Below, in pieces: positions 1 to 8,903 of a stretch of 64,000 bases of DNA. The first letter of the stretch is position 1, and the number at the start of each line of letters is the position of its first letter. This DNA comes from an uncultured Coriobacteriaceae bacterium (GTDB lineage Bacteria > Actinomycetota > Coriobacteriia > Coriobacteriales > Atopobiaceae): assembly GCA_902786015.1 (NCBI GenBank), contig CADAAU010000002.1, positions 229,009 through 293,008 on the forward strand, given 5' to 3'. The notes beneath the pieces are model-generated. The model was not told where the DNA came from, ran no database searches, and worked only from the letters and a program-made list of their open reading frames with translations. A program made the translations under genes and the position numbers.

Positions 1-4
1 CCAG

Positions 5-233
5 CCACACCAAAGTCAATCCCGGCTCAAGAGGGCTCCTTTGAGCTGGGATTTCCCTTCCTGTGGAGCGATTTGCTGAGAATTACTTTCGTGAGGGTCT
101 TTCCGCCACACAAAAGTCAATTTCGGCTCATAGTGCGCGTTTTTGAGCCGGCTTCTCCTTTCGTGTGGTGCCCTGAGCCGGCTTTTCCTTTGGTGTGGCT
201 CATCCAGCCACACCAAAGGACATTTCAGCTCAA
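5..233. repeat. Family A palindromic half-site array A1 (7 units)
   Basis: Seven 25-26 bp half-sites with consensus TTGAGCTGAG at the head and TTTCGTGTGG at the tail, at 5-30, 41-66, 72-96, 106-130, 143-168, 173-198 and 208-233. Their orientations run < > > < > > <. Spacers obey a rule: 4-5 bp between same-direction units, 9 bp between facing tails, 10-12 bp between facing heads. The array lies just past the 3' end of the Vsr-fold gene and probably continues left of the window. No coding potential is apparent. Confidence 0.9.
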
Positions 234-251
234 CGGCCATCGTTTGACGCG

Positions 252-1382
252 CTACACGTTTCCGTACCGCAACATGGGTGGCAACAGCGTGGCGACTAGT
301 GTGGTCTGGCGGGCGCGAAAGTCTTCATCGCGAAGTATTCTTCGCACTCTATAGAGCTCTCTGCTCACCCCACGCTTCATGAACTCACGCGCAAGCATCT
401 CTATCGTCTTTCCGAGCGCCGCCGCGCTTCTTACGTCGTCAAACATCAACGGAAATGCTGCATAGCCGGCGGTCGCGTAGTCCTGCATCCGGTTTTTGTC
501 CTCAATGCGCGCGGGCTTTCCCGCATGCTCCTCATCGCCATAGTATTCCACCACAGTCCGCAATTCGGGCCACTGCATGTCGGGACGCAAAGAAGAATGC
601 TTTAGGGACGCCTTTATTTCTTCGCTGGTGACAAGCTGCTTGTTTGCAAGTGGAATCCCTATCGAAACGCCTCCGAGTCGGGGAGGGAGCGCGAGCCCAT
701 GGTTGATGTAGCTTTCCATTGGCGACCCCGACTCATCGATAATGTATTTGCATGCCGTTCGTGCAAGCTTGAGGCCATCTATGTGACGAGCATTCTCAAC
801 GAACGCTCGAATTGTCTCGGGAGTGGCAAACCTGGTGCACTCGTTTGGCTTGTCGTAGCGGATCTTTCCCTTTTGGGGGTTCTGGGGGTTGCGTGTGTAC
901 CATCCGCAGCATTCATCCCCAAATTCGAGCAGCCGCAGCAGCGCCGCGTGCCTGGACATAACGTCTCGCGCAACGCACCCCTTGAGCGCATGGGCCCTTT
1001 GGACGAATGCGAGCTCGGGCGCTTCAATAAAGAAACGCAACCCATCGGGAATGTGCAAGGCGTTTTCGGTATCTGTGCCGGGAAGTAGCTCGAGAAATCC
1101 TCCCGCTGGGATGGGAGCAGAGAGCACCTTCGTGCGTAGGTCGCTGGTCCATCGTCGTGACTTGGAGCCTGGAATGAGCAGCTCTAACGGATATCCATTC
1201 CTGATGCCAAGAATTCTGGTGAGGTCGGGTGTGTTTAGATCCTGCAGGCATCGAACAGATGGGTCTAGCGACGACAACTGGACTTCGTCGACCCGCACGG
1301 CCGTAACGACCTTTCCTTCTCGCGCAAGCCGAAGGAGTTGGCACGACTGTGCCCCGGTGATATGTACGCATCTCGTATCCAT
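252..1382 (-). CDS. Vsr-fold (DUF559-like) PD-(D/E)XK domain protein, repeat-associated
   Basis: A 376-residue protein of no certain function. The C-terminal part (about residues 266-318) carries the Vsr/DUF559 nuclease pattern: RPDMQW, then VVEYYGDEEH, then DKNR before an AGY turn and a DDV. The N-terminal 260 residues resemble AbiEi-like DNA-binding proteins only in layout. It is paralogous to the protein at 41204-42328: both share an ELxF-Q block followed by an ExCG segment and a PPRLGG or CELHGYG block before the nuclease part. I chose the ATG at 1382 because upstream codons (to 1604) look non-coding and a GGTGG sequence precedes it. Its 3' end abuts array A1. It could be a nuclease, an antitoxin-like regulator or a repeat-binding protein. 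Confidence 0.7.
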   Translation of the reverse strand: MDTRCVHITGAQSCQLLRLAREGKVVTAVRVDEVQLSSLDPSVRCLQDLNTPDLTRILGIRNGYPLELLIPGSKSRRWTSDLRTKVLSAPIPAGGFLELLPGTDTENALHIPDGLRFFIEAPELAFVQRAHALKGCVARDVMSRHAALLRLLEFGDECCGWYTRNPQNPQKGKIRYDKPNECTRFATPETIRAFVENARHIDGLKLARTACKYIIDESGSPMESYINHGLALPPRLGGVSIGIPLANKQLVTSEEIKASLKHSSLRPDMQWPELRTVVEYYGDEEHAGKPARIEDKNRMQDYATAGYAAFPLMFDDVRSAAALGKTIEMLAREFMKRGVSRELYRVRRILRDEDFRARQTTLVATLLPPMLRYGNV

Positions 1383-1616
1383 GACACCACCATATCGCCC
1401 ACCCGATTGTCGGACGTCCGCAAAAAGAGCCAAGGTGACAGCAAGTGAGCGCATATTGAGCAGATAGTTCCCCAAAAACCGCATTTGTCGAGGTGAGAAT
1501 AGGCGTCGTTTCCATCGCAGTTTGCAGATAAAACAAAACCGAAGACCCGGTTTTCTCCATATGGGCACGTGAGTTGTGAAGACGCGGCGTTGGTGGTGAA
1601 GCATTATTCATGTCTG

Positions 1617-1649
1617 GCAAGCGATGGGGAATATCCCCATCGCTTGCCC
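1617..1649. repeat. Perfect 33-bp palindrome between divergent genes
   Basis: The arms GGCAAGCGATGGGG and CCCCATCGCTTGCC are perfect 14-bp inverted repeats around the loop AATAT. It lies between two divergently read genes, so a terminator role for either neighbour is unlikely. It may be an operator or a mobile palindrome. No clear T-run follows on either strand. Confidence 0.75.
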
Positions 1650-1768
1650 TGGCCGCACGCCGCTATGCATTTTCAGACAGCTTGCTGCCGGGCGCGAGCA
1701 GTAACCACCCCAATGTCTACGCTGCCAGGTCGCCATGGGCCGAGGTCGTTTGCCTTGCGCCAACATGC

Positions 1769-1774
1769 TACAAT
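1769..1774 (+). promoter_or_regulatory. Possible -10 box, leaderless flippase mRNA
   Basis: TACAAT lies only 8 bp before the ATG at 1783, and no Shine-Dalgarno sequence is visible. Transcription would start at or next to the ATG, giving a leaderless mRNA, which is common in actinobacteria. The -35 box is not convincing. Confidence 0.35.
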
Positions 1775-1782
1775 CCTTGCTT

Positions 1783-3267
1783 ATGAAACAAGACAGCCGA
1801 CATAAAGAACCGCGTTCCAAAGAATCGCGTGCCAAGGAGGGCTCCCGCAGGATCTCGCGGCGTAAGTCATCGCGTCGCACCTCGTCGCGTCGCAGGTCCA
1901 CGCGCGAACCGAGCCGCACGCGCCGCAAAAAGAAGGGCGGCGCTGGCATACCCAGCCTTCGCCAGCTTGCAAACCGCTGGTGGGACCGTCTGCTCGACGT
2001 TGCCGACAAGCGATCCTTCTCGCGTGGGGCGTCTGAGTACGCGGCCAACCAAACTACGCGCGACTATGTGCTCAACACGCTCGGGCTCGGCGCCTGGGGC
2101 GCGCTGTTCCCCCTGCTTTCGATTGTCGCCACGCAGCTGGCGGGTGCCGAGCAGGCCGGCATGTTTTCCATGGCATTTACCACGGCTACTCTCATGCTCT
2201 ACATCGGCAACTACGGCATGCGGACGTATCAGGTGTCCGACATTGACGAGGCCGACTCCTTTGCCTCGTATCAGGTTCATCGCGCCATCACGTGCGTGCT
2301 GATGCTCGTTATTGGCTGGATCTGGTGCGCCGCCCACGGGTACGACCACGACATGACGCTCATCACGTGGGGGGCCTTTGGGTTCCGCGCCGTGGATGCA
2401 CTCGCCGACACCTACGAGGCCCGCCTGCAGCAGATGGACAAGCTCTACCTTTCCGGCGTCTCGCAGGCGGCACGCTCGGTTCTTGGTACGGTCGTCTTTA
2501 CCATCCTGCTCTTTGTGACGCACAATCTTGTGGTAGCGAGCCTGGGCATGGCCGTTTCGGCGGTTGCGTCGTTTTTGCTGCTTACGCTGCCGCTCGCATT
2601 GCTCGAGACGCCAAAGTCGCGTGGTGTGGACTCCATGGAGATTCGCGAGCTCTTTGTGGAGTGCTTCCCCGCCTTTGCGGCACAGTTCCTGTTTGCCCTT
2701 ATCGAGACGATGCCCAAGTTTGCTATGGAGGGCGTCCTGCCCTACGAGAACCAGGTGTACTTCAACGCGATTTACTTTCCCGCTCAATCCATCCTCATGA
2801 TCGTGGGGTTTGTCTACAAGCCGCAGCTCGTGCGCATCGCCAACGTGTGGGCCGATCGTTCCAAACGTGCCCGCTTCGATATCATCGTGGTGGCCATGCT
2901 CGCCGTGAGCGTGGTGGTGACCCTGCTCATGCTGGTCCTGTTTGGCGTAGTGGGCGTGTGGCTCAACGGCCTTATGTATGGCGTTGACTTCGAGCCATTC
3001 CGCATGGCGCAGTATCTTATGATCGTTGCGGGCGGGCTCTCGGCTGCCATCGACTTCCTGTATCAAATCATCACCGTGCTGCGCAGGCAGGCGGCGGCAA
3101 CGGTGCTGTACCTCGTGGCTTTTGCGGTGGTGGCCATTTCGTCAACCGTGCTCGTGCGCATGGTTGGGTTCGATGGCGCGGTGTGGTCGTACCTTGCGGT
3201 CATGGTCGTGCTGTTTGCGCTTCTTGCCATCCAGTTCTGCATCGTGCGATTTGGCCGGTCCCGTTAA
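1783..3267 (+). CDS. Wzx-like polysaccharide flippase (MOP superfamily)
   Basis: A 494-residue polytopic membrane protein with about 12 hydrophobic segments, including TLGLGAWGALFPLLSIVA near the first helix. Length and hydrophobic pattern fit the O-antigen/teichoic-acid flippase (Wzx/RfbX) branch of the MOP superfamily, which moves lipid-linked saccharides across the membrane. The first 50 or so residues are an unusual Arg/Lys/Ser-rich cytoplasmic tail with repeated SRR, SRRK and SRRT steps and almost no hydrophobic residues. The start is the ATG at 1783; upstream codons in frame look non-coding. No glycosyltransferases are adjacent, so the substrate is unknown. Confidence 0.75.
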   Translation: MKQDSRHKEPRSKESRAKEGSRRISRRKSSRRTSSRRRSTREPSRTRRKKKGGAGIPSLRQLANRWWDRLLDVADKRSFSRGASEYAANQTTRDYVLNTLGLGAWGALFPLLSIVATQLAGAEQAGMFSMAFTTATLMLYIGNYGMRTYQVSDIDEADSFASYQVHRAITCVLMLVIGWIWCAAHGYDHDMTLITWGAFGFRAVDALADTYEARLQQMDKLYLSGVSQAARSVLGTVVFTILLFVTHNLVVASLGMAVSAVASFLLLTLPLALLETPKSRGVDSMEIRELFVECFPAFAAQFLFALIETMPKFAMEGVLPYENQVYFNAIYFPAQSILMIVGFVYKPQLVRIANVWADRSKRARFDIIVVAMLAVSVVVTLLMLVLFGVVGVWLNGLMYGVDFEPFRMAQYLMIVAGGLSAAIDFLYQIITVLRRQAAATVLYLVAFAVVAISSTVLVRMVGFDGAVWSYLAVMVVLFALLAIQFCIVRFGRSR

Positions 3268-3343
3268 GCCAGGGCCGAGCGCTTTCGGACTACCATCCGA
3301 CGGTCTGCCCAAACGCGCCGTACACCGCGCACCACCAGAAGCC

Positions 3344-4996
3344 CTACGATACCGATGCGTCCTCAAAGTGGGGGATGCTCTGCGGATCGTAGTACAGCCG
3401 ATTCACGCGCTTCGATCCCACGTGGTTGTGGCTGTAAAAGAGCAGTGGGACGACGGGCATATCTTGGCCGATGCGGGCGCAGATGTTGCGATATGCCTGC
3501 TTGCGTTCTTCCGTGTCGGCAATTTCGCGCGTGGCAAGTAGTGCGCTGTCGATGTCGAGGTTGGAGTAACCCGAGCTGTTGCTTTCGGACGAGGAATAAA
3601 ACAGCGGATACAGAAAGTTGTCCATGATGGGGTAGTCGGCAAACCATCCAAACCGCGCGACCTGAAAGTCCCCCTTCGAAAGGGCGTCGGAGTATGCGGT
3701 CCACTCCGTAGAGTCCAACTCCACCGTTATGCCCACGGCCTGCAGGTCGGTAGCAATCATGTTTATGATGTCGTCATGCCCGCCGCCCTGGTTGAAGGAG
3801 AGACGTATGTGCAGGTTCCTCCCTCCGTTTGCATTGGCCGGATGGTCCTTGTCGAGCAGCTTGCGCGCAGCCTCCGCGTCATAGTGGGAATCTTCCCATT
3901 TATTGGCGGGATCGTCGTCGAGTACGGGCGGCATAATGGTGCCTGCAACCGAATAGGTGCCGCCAAAAATGGCGTGGTTTATGTTGTCGCGGTTGATGGC
4001 GAGCGATATCGCCCGTCGAATCGTGGGGTCGCGAAGCGTCTCGTCCTTGCAGTTGAGCATGAGGTAATACACCGAGCACTCGGTGCCCGTTAGCGTCTGC
4101 GCGCCGGGTGAGACGGTGTAACCATCCTCTGCCATGCCATAGTTCATGCTGATTTCGCCAAAGCGGCCGGCTGCGATGGGAGTGAAGTCGATGTGCCCCG
4201 CTTCGAACTCTCGGAAGGCGGTGCCGGGATTCTCAAGAATATGAAACTCCACGGCGTCGATTTTTGCGGGCGTTCCATAGTATCCGTCATATCGCACAAT
4301 GCGAATGCGTTGGTCTGGCACCCATGGTCCGTCCATCTTGAACGGCCCATTGCCGATGGGTTGCATCATGAACCCCTGCGGATCGTCGAGCGCGGCCTGG
4401 GGGACGGGGGCCAGTGATGGATGCGAACACACATAGGGGAAGTCCGCCATCGGCGCGCTCAGAGTCACCACGAGCGTATAGTCATCTGTCGCCCGTACGC
4501 CTTCAATCTGCTGCGCGTCGCCGCGAGCCATTTGGCTGGCACCGCGCACGGGATCCAGATGATACCGAATGGCTGAAGGAGGATTCATCTTTGGATCGCA
4601 AATGCGCTCCCATGCTCGCTTAAAGCTTTGCGCCGTCACGGGCTCCCCATTGTGGAATGTGGCGTCGTGTACCAGGTGGAAGGTAAATTCTGTCTCGGCG
4701 TCGTTGGCTTCCCATGATTCGGCGGCTTTGCCAACAAGGATGCCCTTTTCCCAGTCGTAGGCGGTGAGCGCATCAAATAGGGAGACTTGGACTTTTCGGC
4801 CTTCTGACTCCTGGCAATTATACGGGTCAATGGCAAGCGGGTTGTCGATGTAGAAGTATAAGGTCCCGCCTTCGGGCAAACTTTGCGAGCCGACGGAGTT
4901 CTCGGCGGCGTTGTTGGTGGTGTTGGAACAGCCAGAGAGCGCAAGGATGCTTCCGGTTGCAAGACAGCTTCGAACAAAAGTGCGGCGACTCAGCAT
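3344..4996 (-). CDS. Oligopeptide-type ABC substrate-binding lipoprotein (SBP_bac_5)
   Basis: A 550-residue extracytoplasmic solute-binding protein of the OppA/DppA class. The N-terminus reads MLSRRTFVRS, then a hydrophobic stretch ending LALSGC: a twin-arginine-like signal with a lipobox, so it is probably an exported lipoprotein anchored at Cys22. The body shows the family blocks EPATAESW-type (here GKAAESWEAN) and FHNGEPVTAQSFKRAW. I preferred the ATG at 4996; an in-frame ATG at 5026 adds ten residues before the signal. No permease or ATPase gene is adjacent, so it is an orphan component. The ligand (peptide, sugar or other) cannot be told from sequence. Confidence 0.88.
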   Translation of the reverse strand: MLSRRTFVRSCLATGSILALSGCSNTTNNAAENSVGSQSLPEGGTLYFYIDNPLAIDPYNCQESEGRKVQVSLFDALTAYDWEKGILVGKAAESWEANDAETEFTFHLVHDATFHNGEPVTAQSFKRAWERICDPKMNPPSAIRYHLDPVRGASQMARGDAQQIEGVRATDDYTLVVTLSAPMADFPYVCSHPSLAPVPQAALDDPQGFMMQPIGNGPFKMDGPWVPDQRIRIVRYDGYYGTPAKIDAVEFHILENPGTAFREFEAGHIDFTPIAAGRFGEISMNYGMAEDGYTVSPGAQTLTGTECSVYYLMLNCKDETLRDPTIRRAISLAINRDNINHAIFGGTYSVAGTIMPPVLDDDPANKWEDSHYDAEAARKLLDKDHPANANGGRNLHIRLSFNQGGGHDDIINMIATDLQAVGITVELDSTEWTAYSDALSKGDFQVARFGWFADYPIMDNFLYPLFYSSSESNSSGYSNLDIDSALLATREIADTEERKQAYRNICARIGQDMPVVPLLFYSHNHVGSKRVNRLYYDPQSIPHFEDASVS

Positions 4997-5110
4997 GGTC
5001 TCTCTCTTGACTTGATGCATACGCAAAAGCGACGCGGACCAAACAGTACATTCTTATACAATACCATGTAGACCACAATGCACCAAAAGTTGGAAGGACG
5101 GCATTGTCGC

Positions 5111-6601
5111 ATGGAGTTGCACGAGGCTGTATATCGATCGCTCAATGAGGGAGGCGTGGGCCTGCTCTCTTCTCCTCAGCGCTTCTTGGCCTATGTGATG
5201 GATTGGGTTGATCCCGAAGACCCCATGCTGGCGGTACTTGAGTCCAACTGCAACACCGAGTTCATGGAGATCTTTGCCGTATCGGCACGAAGCCTTACCA
5301 CCGAGGCAATGTCGCAAGCGGTGGCACGTGCGGTGACGCTTTTGGTGGACGTGCGGTTTATACATCCCGACATCGCCCGTCAGCTCACGAGTCAGATTGC
5401 CTACGGCATCTGCACGTTTGCGGGCGTGGTTGCGCCCGACGAAGTTCGGGTCTCGGTCATGTCAGGTGCGAGCTCATGGCAGGGGAGCGACTCATGGGAC
5501 TCCTCGGGTGGCGCGCAACAGTCGTCCTCGTATGTGCGGACCCAAGGAAGCGCTGTGTACGGTGCGTCGGGCGACGACGTGGCGTCCTCGATGCGAGATA
5601 GATCTGCGGGAAGTGCGAATTCACAGCAGTGGGGAGGCGTCTCGGCGACATCTGCTGGTACGCAGTTCAATCAGGCGACAAGCGACTTCGTGTCAGGTCC
5701 TTCCCCGGCACCGGTACAACCCGTGCGCAAACGTAGCAACGTTGGTATCGTACTAGCAATCGTCGCGGCCGTGGCGGTGCTGGGTATTGTGGCTTTCGTG
5801 TTTCTTTCTCGCGGTGGCATGGGCGTGGACAATAACACTGAGCACGTGAGCACGCTGGCGAGTGCCAAAGCGCCAAGTGCGTTCGTCGGTACGTGGAAGC
5901 CGGCGTCGGTGCAGGTTGAGGGACCAGACGAGAAGGACTACAAGGTGCGGCTGCGTCGCGCGCAAGAGGGAGAGCTGACGCTACGGGATGACGGGACCTT
6001 CGTGAGGTCAGTGTTCCCCGACTTGCTGGAAGGCTCGTGGAAGCAGACGGACGGCACGACGGCAGAGCTCGAGCCGCGAACCGAGGACGGCATGCTGTAT
6101 ACGTGGGATTCCGAAGATTTGTCACATCCCGTGCAGGTGACGCTCGACCCGGATTCGGAGAGCTTGAGCGTCGTGTATGCCGATGGCGTGAGTGCGACGT
6201 ACGAAAAGGACGGTGCGAATTTGTCGCCGGATCCCTTTGTGGGGCTCTGGCAGGTAGATGAGCTCGTACAGGGTGGCGTCGTGCAGTTTGGTAAAGACGT
6301 GTTTGATGCCGATCGGGCCGCGGGATGGTACACGGAGTATCTAGACGTGCGGGGAAACGGGACCCTCATTTGGGACCGTCAAGGCGACAAGTCCGAGGGG
6401 TCGTGGCGTATGACCGGACCGGCTCAGGCGGTGTTCTTTGTACGTGACGTACGCGAACAGGGTGCATACTGGTGCGGGATCATGGAGCGCGGAAACGACA
6501 ACCGAATCGTCTTCTACTTTGGGGGCGAAGGTGACAAAGAGATTTTCTCGCAGATGGAGAAAGACAATCGCTCGGAGCTAAAGATACCCGAGCGTGGGTA
6601 G
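5111..6601 (+). CDS. Single-pass membrane protein with two C-terminal lipocalin-like repeats
   Basis: A 496-residue protein I do not recognise as a named family. Residues 1-110 form a compact helical domain. A Ser/Gln-rich linker follows, then one membrane helix (about 206-230, GIVLAIVAAVAVLGIVAFVF) after a basic RKRSN. The outer part contains two related beta-rich modules. Each starts with FVG(T/L)W, continues to an L-x-DGT or NGT step, and ends in EGSW-(K/R). This is a tandem duplication of the lipocalin-like (META/DUF4923) type. The ATG at 5111 is preceded by GGAAGGA at 5092-5098. It is divergent from the binding protein at 3344-4996. Confidence 0.65.
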   Translation: MELHEAVYRSLNEGGVGLLSSPQRFLAYVMDWVDPEDPMLAVLESNCNTEFMEIFAVSARSLTTEAMSQAVARAVTLLVDVRFIHPDIARQLTSQIAYGICTFAGVVAPDEVRVSVMSGASSWQGSDSWDSSGGAQQSSSYVRTQGSAVYGASGDDVASSMRDRSAGSANSQQWGGVSATSAGTQFNQATSDFVSGPSPAPVQPVRKRSNVGIVLAIVAAVAVLGIVAFVFLSRGGMGVDNNTEHVSTLASAKAPSAFVGTWKPASVQVEGPDEKDYKVRLRRAQEGELTLRDDGTFVRSVFPDLLEGSWKQTDGTTAELEPRTEDGMLYTWDSEDLSHPVQVTLDPDSESLSVVYADGVSATYEKDGANLSPDPFVGLWQVDELVQGGVVQFGKDVFDADRAAGWYTEYLDVRGNGTLIWDRQGDKSEGSWRMTGPAQAVFFVRDVREQGAYWCGIMERGNDNRIVFYFGGEGDKEIFSQMEKDNRSELKIPERG

Positions 6602-6607
6602 CCGTCC

Positions 6608-7001
6608 CGAGCTGAGATAGCGTTTGCTGTGGCACGATTTGCTGAGAATGACTTTCGTGAGGGTTTTTCAGCCACACAAAGCCCAAACTCAACTCAAGTG
6701 CGCTCTTTTGAGCTGAGATGGCGTTTCGTGTGGCGCTCTGAGCTGAGATTGCATTTCGTGTGGGTTTTTCAGCCACACAAAAGCAAATCCCAGCGCAAAC
6801 GGCCCGGTCTTGAGTCGGGTTTTACTTTCGTGTGGCGCAATTTGCTGAGAATGACGTTTGTGTGGGATTATTATCCACACAAAAGCAAATCCCAGCTCAC
6901 GTGGCCGTTCTTGAGCTGGCTTTTCCTTTTGTGTGGCGCCTTGAGCTGAGATTGCATTTGCTGTGGTACGACAATCCACACCAATCGCCATCTCAGCTCG
7001 G
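6608..7001. repeat. Family A palindromic half-site array A2 (12 units)
   Basis: Twelve 25-26 bp half-sites in four consecutive > > < triplets, with starts at 6608, 6638, 6672, 6708, 6738, 6773, 6810, 6841, 6875, 6911, 6941 and 6976. The triplet period is 100-102 bp. Spacers are 4-5 bp (> >), 9 bp (> <) and 10-11 bp (< >). The second unit of triplets one and three begins TTTGCTGAGAATGAC instead of TTGAGCTGAG, a variant also seen at 72-96 and, inverted, at 10917-10941. This is the main content of the gap 6602-7143. Confidence 0.95.
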
Positions 7002-7143
7002 ATGTCCCCCTGCCGCCTCGTTCTGCTCTCTTGAACCCGACGTGGCATCTTGCGTTATAAGCATGGTCATCAACTCCGGAGTATACTCGTGCGATGCGAG
7101 TGCGATTGCGAGACGAGAAAAAGAGCCGGAGGAGGTATCTCGC

Positions 7144-7767
7144 GTGGGATCCTTGACTGATGAGCTGCAACGGGCGCGAGACGCGGGCGATCCTTACGTG
7201 GAGGGGCTTGTCGCATCGGGCGAGTCGCTTGGAGAGGGGATCGACCTTTCGTACTACGAGTTTCATGGCGTCGAACTCGACCACTGCTCTCTGGTGCGCG
7301 TGAACCTTGCCAAGGCGAGTTTTTACGATTGCACGCTCACGCAATGCGATTTCTCGAACGCCGTGTTGAGCGAGGCGTTTTTCTCGAGGACGCGCCTTGT
7401 GGGTTGCAAACTCGAGGGCGCCCAGCTCAACGGTGCGATTTTGCGTTCATCTCGCTTCGTCGACTGCATGTGTCGGTATCTGAACCTGGGAGAGGCCAAG
7501 CTCGAGGGTGCCGTGCTCGAGCGCTGCGACCTGCGCGAGGCATTTCTTAGCGAGGTTCGCCTGCGGCGCAAAACAAAACTGCAAGATTGCGATTTTACGA
7601 GAGCGGACTTCTTTCGTGCGTCATTGAGAGGCGTTGACATAAGTTCCTGCACTCTGACGGGAATCGGGGTCAGCACAGACCGATCGGAGTTACGCGGAGC
7701 GGTGGTGAGCGTCGAACAGGCACCGGAGCTCGCGGCACTGCTCGGAGTACGATTCACGGATCTATGA
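7144..7767 (+). CDS. Pentapeptide-repeat protein
   Basis: A 207-residue protein in which residues 45-170 are a run of five-residue steps of the A(D/N)LxX kind (for example LDHCSLVRVNLAKAS, LEGAQLNGAIL, CDFTRADFFRASLRG). These fold as a right-handed quadrilateral beta helix. Some members shield gyrase from quinolones or mimic DNA, but the repeat alone does not set a function, and the central steps here are Cys/Leu-rich. The GTG start at 7144 is set by the strong GGAGGAGG eight to ten bases upstream. Codons further upstream run into array A2 and are not coding. Confidence 0.85.
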   Translation: MGSLTDELQRARDAGDPYVEGLVASGESLGEGIDLSYYEFHGVELDHCSLVRVNLAKASFYDCTLTQCDFSNAVLSEAFFSRTRLVGCKLEGAQLNGAILRSSRFVDCMCRYLNLGEAKLEGAVLERCDLREAFLSEVRLRRKTKLQDCDFTRADFFRASLRGVDISSCTLTGIGVSTDRSELRGAVVSVEQAPELAALLGVRFTDL

Positions 7768-7890
7768 GCCGGATATTACCGCTGTTTTAGGCGATGGGGG
7801 GTAAGGGTCTGCTTAACGTTTGGTTTGCTTTGTAAAATGAAACCGCTAGAAATAGGCTCCATGATTTGTGGTAGACGGAAGGAAGCACAT

Positions 7891-8733
7891 ATGCGTAACG
7901 ATGCCAAGCTCAAGGCAGCGGCGGTTGCCACGTCCATAACCCTCGCGTTCTCGGGTGGCATTGCCATTGCTGAAGAGACCACCACGACGACTCCCGCCAA
8001 TGCGGGGCCCATTGCTCAGGTAACTGACACGGAGCAAAACGCCCAGGTAACTGATGCGGAACAAAACGCCCAGGTAGTCGACCCCGGACAGGCAACACAA
8101 ACAACTGATGCGGAACAGATGTCCACAAATGCTACGCAGAATGGTGACACGGATAATGATGCCTCGAAGGACGTCGACACCGACGTGGTCCTTGAAGCTG
8201 AGTCCACTATCACGACGAGCGATGGCCGAGTCCTTGACCTTAGTAACTTGGATGGCTACGAGCCAACGGATCAGGAACTGATTGACTCTCTTATTGCCGA
8301 GCACCCGGGAATGGAGAGGGAGGATTTGGAAGTGCGTAGATACGAGGGGATGTGGTTTATCGCTCGTAAAGGAACACGTGTGGGTTGGGCATACCAGTTC
8401 AAGAATAGTACGCCGAATCGAGTATGGAGCGCGGCGGGTGGAACAGGACCGGAGGTTGGCTCTGGCACAACGGCGACGCCGTCGGACAATCCGGCTATTC
8501 ATGTTGCTGAGCCTATTGCATATGAATCTGGAACCGCGACGCTGACTCCGGCCACGGGCACCGCATACGTGTCGCCTACGGCTTCGGTCGCGACGCCTGA
8601 TGCGAATTCTGAGGCTACCCCAGCCGCTATCCCCGCGACATCGGACTCCACCTCGCTCGTCGGCGTCTTTGTCGCTATCGCTGCCGCTGTTGGAGCGTTT
8701 ATTGGCGCCAAGGTGCTTCGCAATCGCGGATAG
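7891..8733 (+). CDS. Secreted, C-terminally anchored surface protein
   Basis: A 280-residue protein with a signal peptide (MRNDAKLK, then a hydrophobic run ending GGIAIAEE). A Thr/Gln-rich segment follows with imperfect repeats of AQVTDxEQN (about residues 45-85), then a 70-residue folded part (about 110-195), a Thr/Pro/Ala-rich stalk and a C-terminal membrane helix (LVGVFVAIAAAVGAFIGAKV) ending RNRG. There is no LPXTG, so it is probably membrane-anchored and not sortase-linked. The ATG at 7891 follows GGAAGGAA. The function is unknown; display on the cell surface is inferred. Confidence 0.7.
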   Translation: MRNDAKLKAAAVATSITLAFSGGIAIAEETTTTTPANAGPIAQVTDTEQNAQVTDAEQNAQVVDPGQATQTTDAEQMSTNATQNGDTDNDASKDVDTDVVLEAESTITTSDGRVLDLSNLDGYEPTDQELIDSLIAEHPGMEREDLEVRRYEGMWFIARKGTRVGWAYQFKNSTPNRVWSAAGGTGPEVGSGTTATPSDNPAIHVAEPIAYESGTATLTPATGTAYVSPTASVATPDANSEATPAAIPATSDSTSLVGVFVAIAAAVGAFIGAKVLRNRG

Positions 8734-8903
8734 TTCTCCATTCACATGAACTGGCTTGTGAGCCGTCCCGGCATTCGTTGGGGCGGCTTGCTGTTTGGAG
8801 TTTCGTCGTACGCGTTTCTACATGGATGTGGGGCAAGGTGTCCGCAGCGCGTGCTCCACTTGTTACACTACCTTTATAACAACAGCGGGCCAAGGGAGGC
8901 CAG

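Larger units (their letters stand above)
1383..1782. other. 400-bp intergenic region between divergent genes
   Basis: This region separates the Vsr-fold gene (minus) from the flippase (plus). It holds one perfect palindrome (1617-1649) and a TACAAT box at 1769-1774 close to the flippase start. An upstream extension of the Vsr-fold frame runs to 1604 but looks non-coding. I see no RNA gene. Confidence 0.5.

Noticed and set aside
1867..3066. 399-codon open frame antisense to the flippase
   Set aside because: It is His/Gln-rich with no recognisable domain; the plus-strand frame has clear membrane helices.
6608..7001. CRISPR-like array of repeats and short spacers
   Set aside because: Repeats alternate in orientation, spacers are only 4-11 bp, and no cas gene is in the window.
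6832..7143. N-terminal extension of the pentapeptide protein
   Set aside because: It would translate the repeat array; GGAGGAGG followed by GTG 7144 marks the real start.
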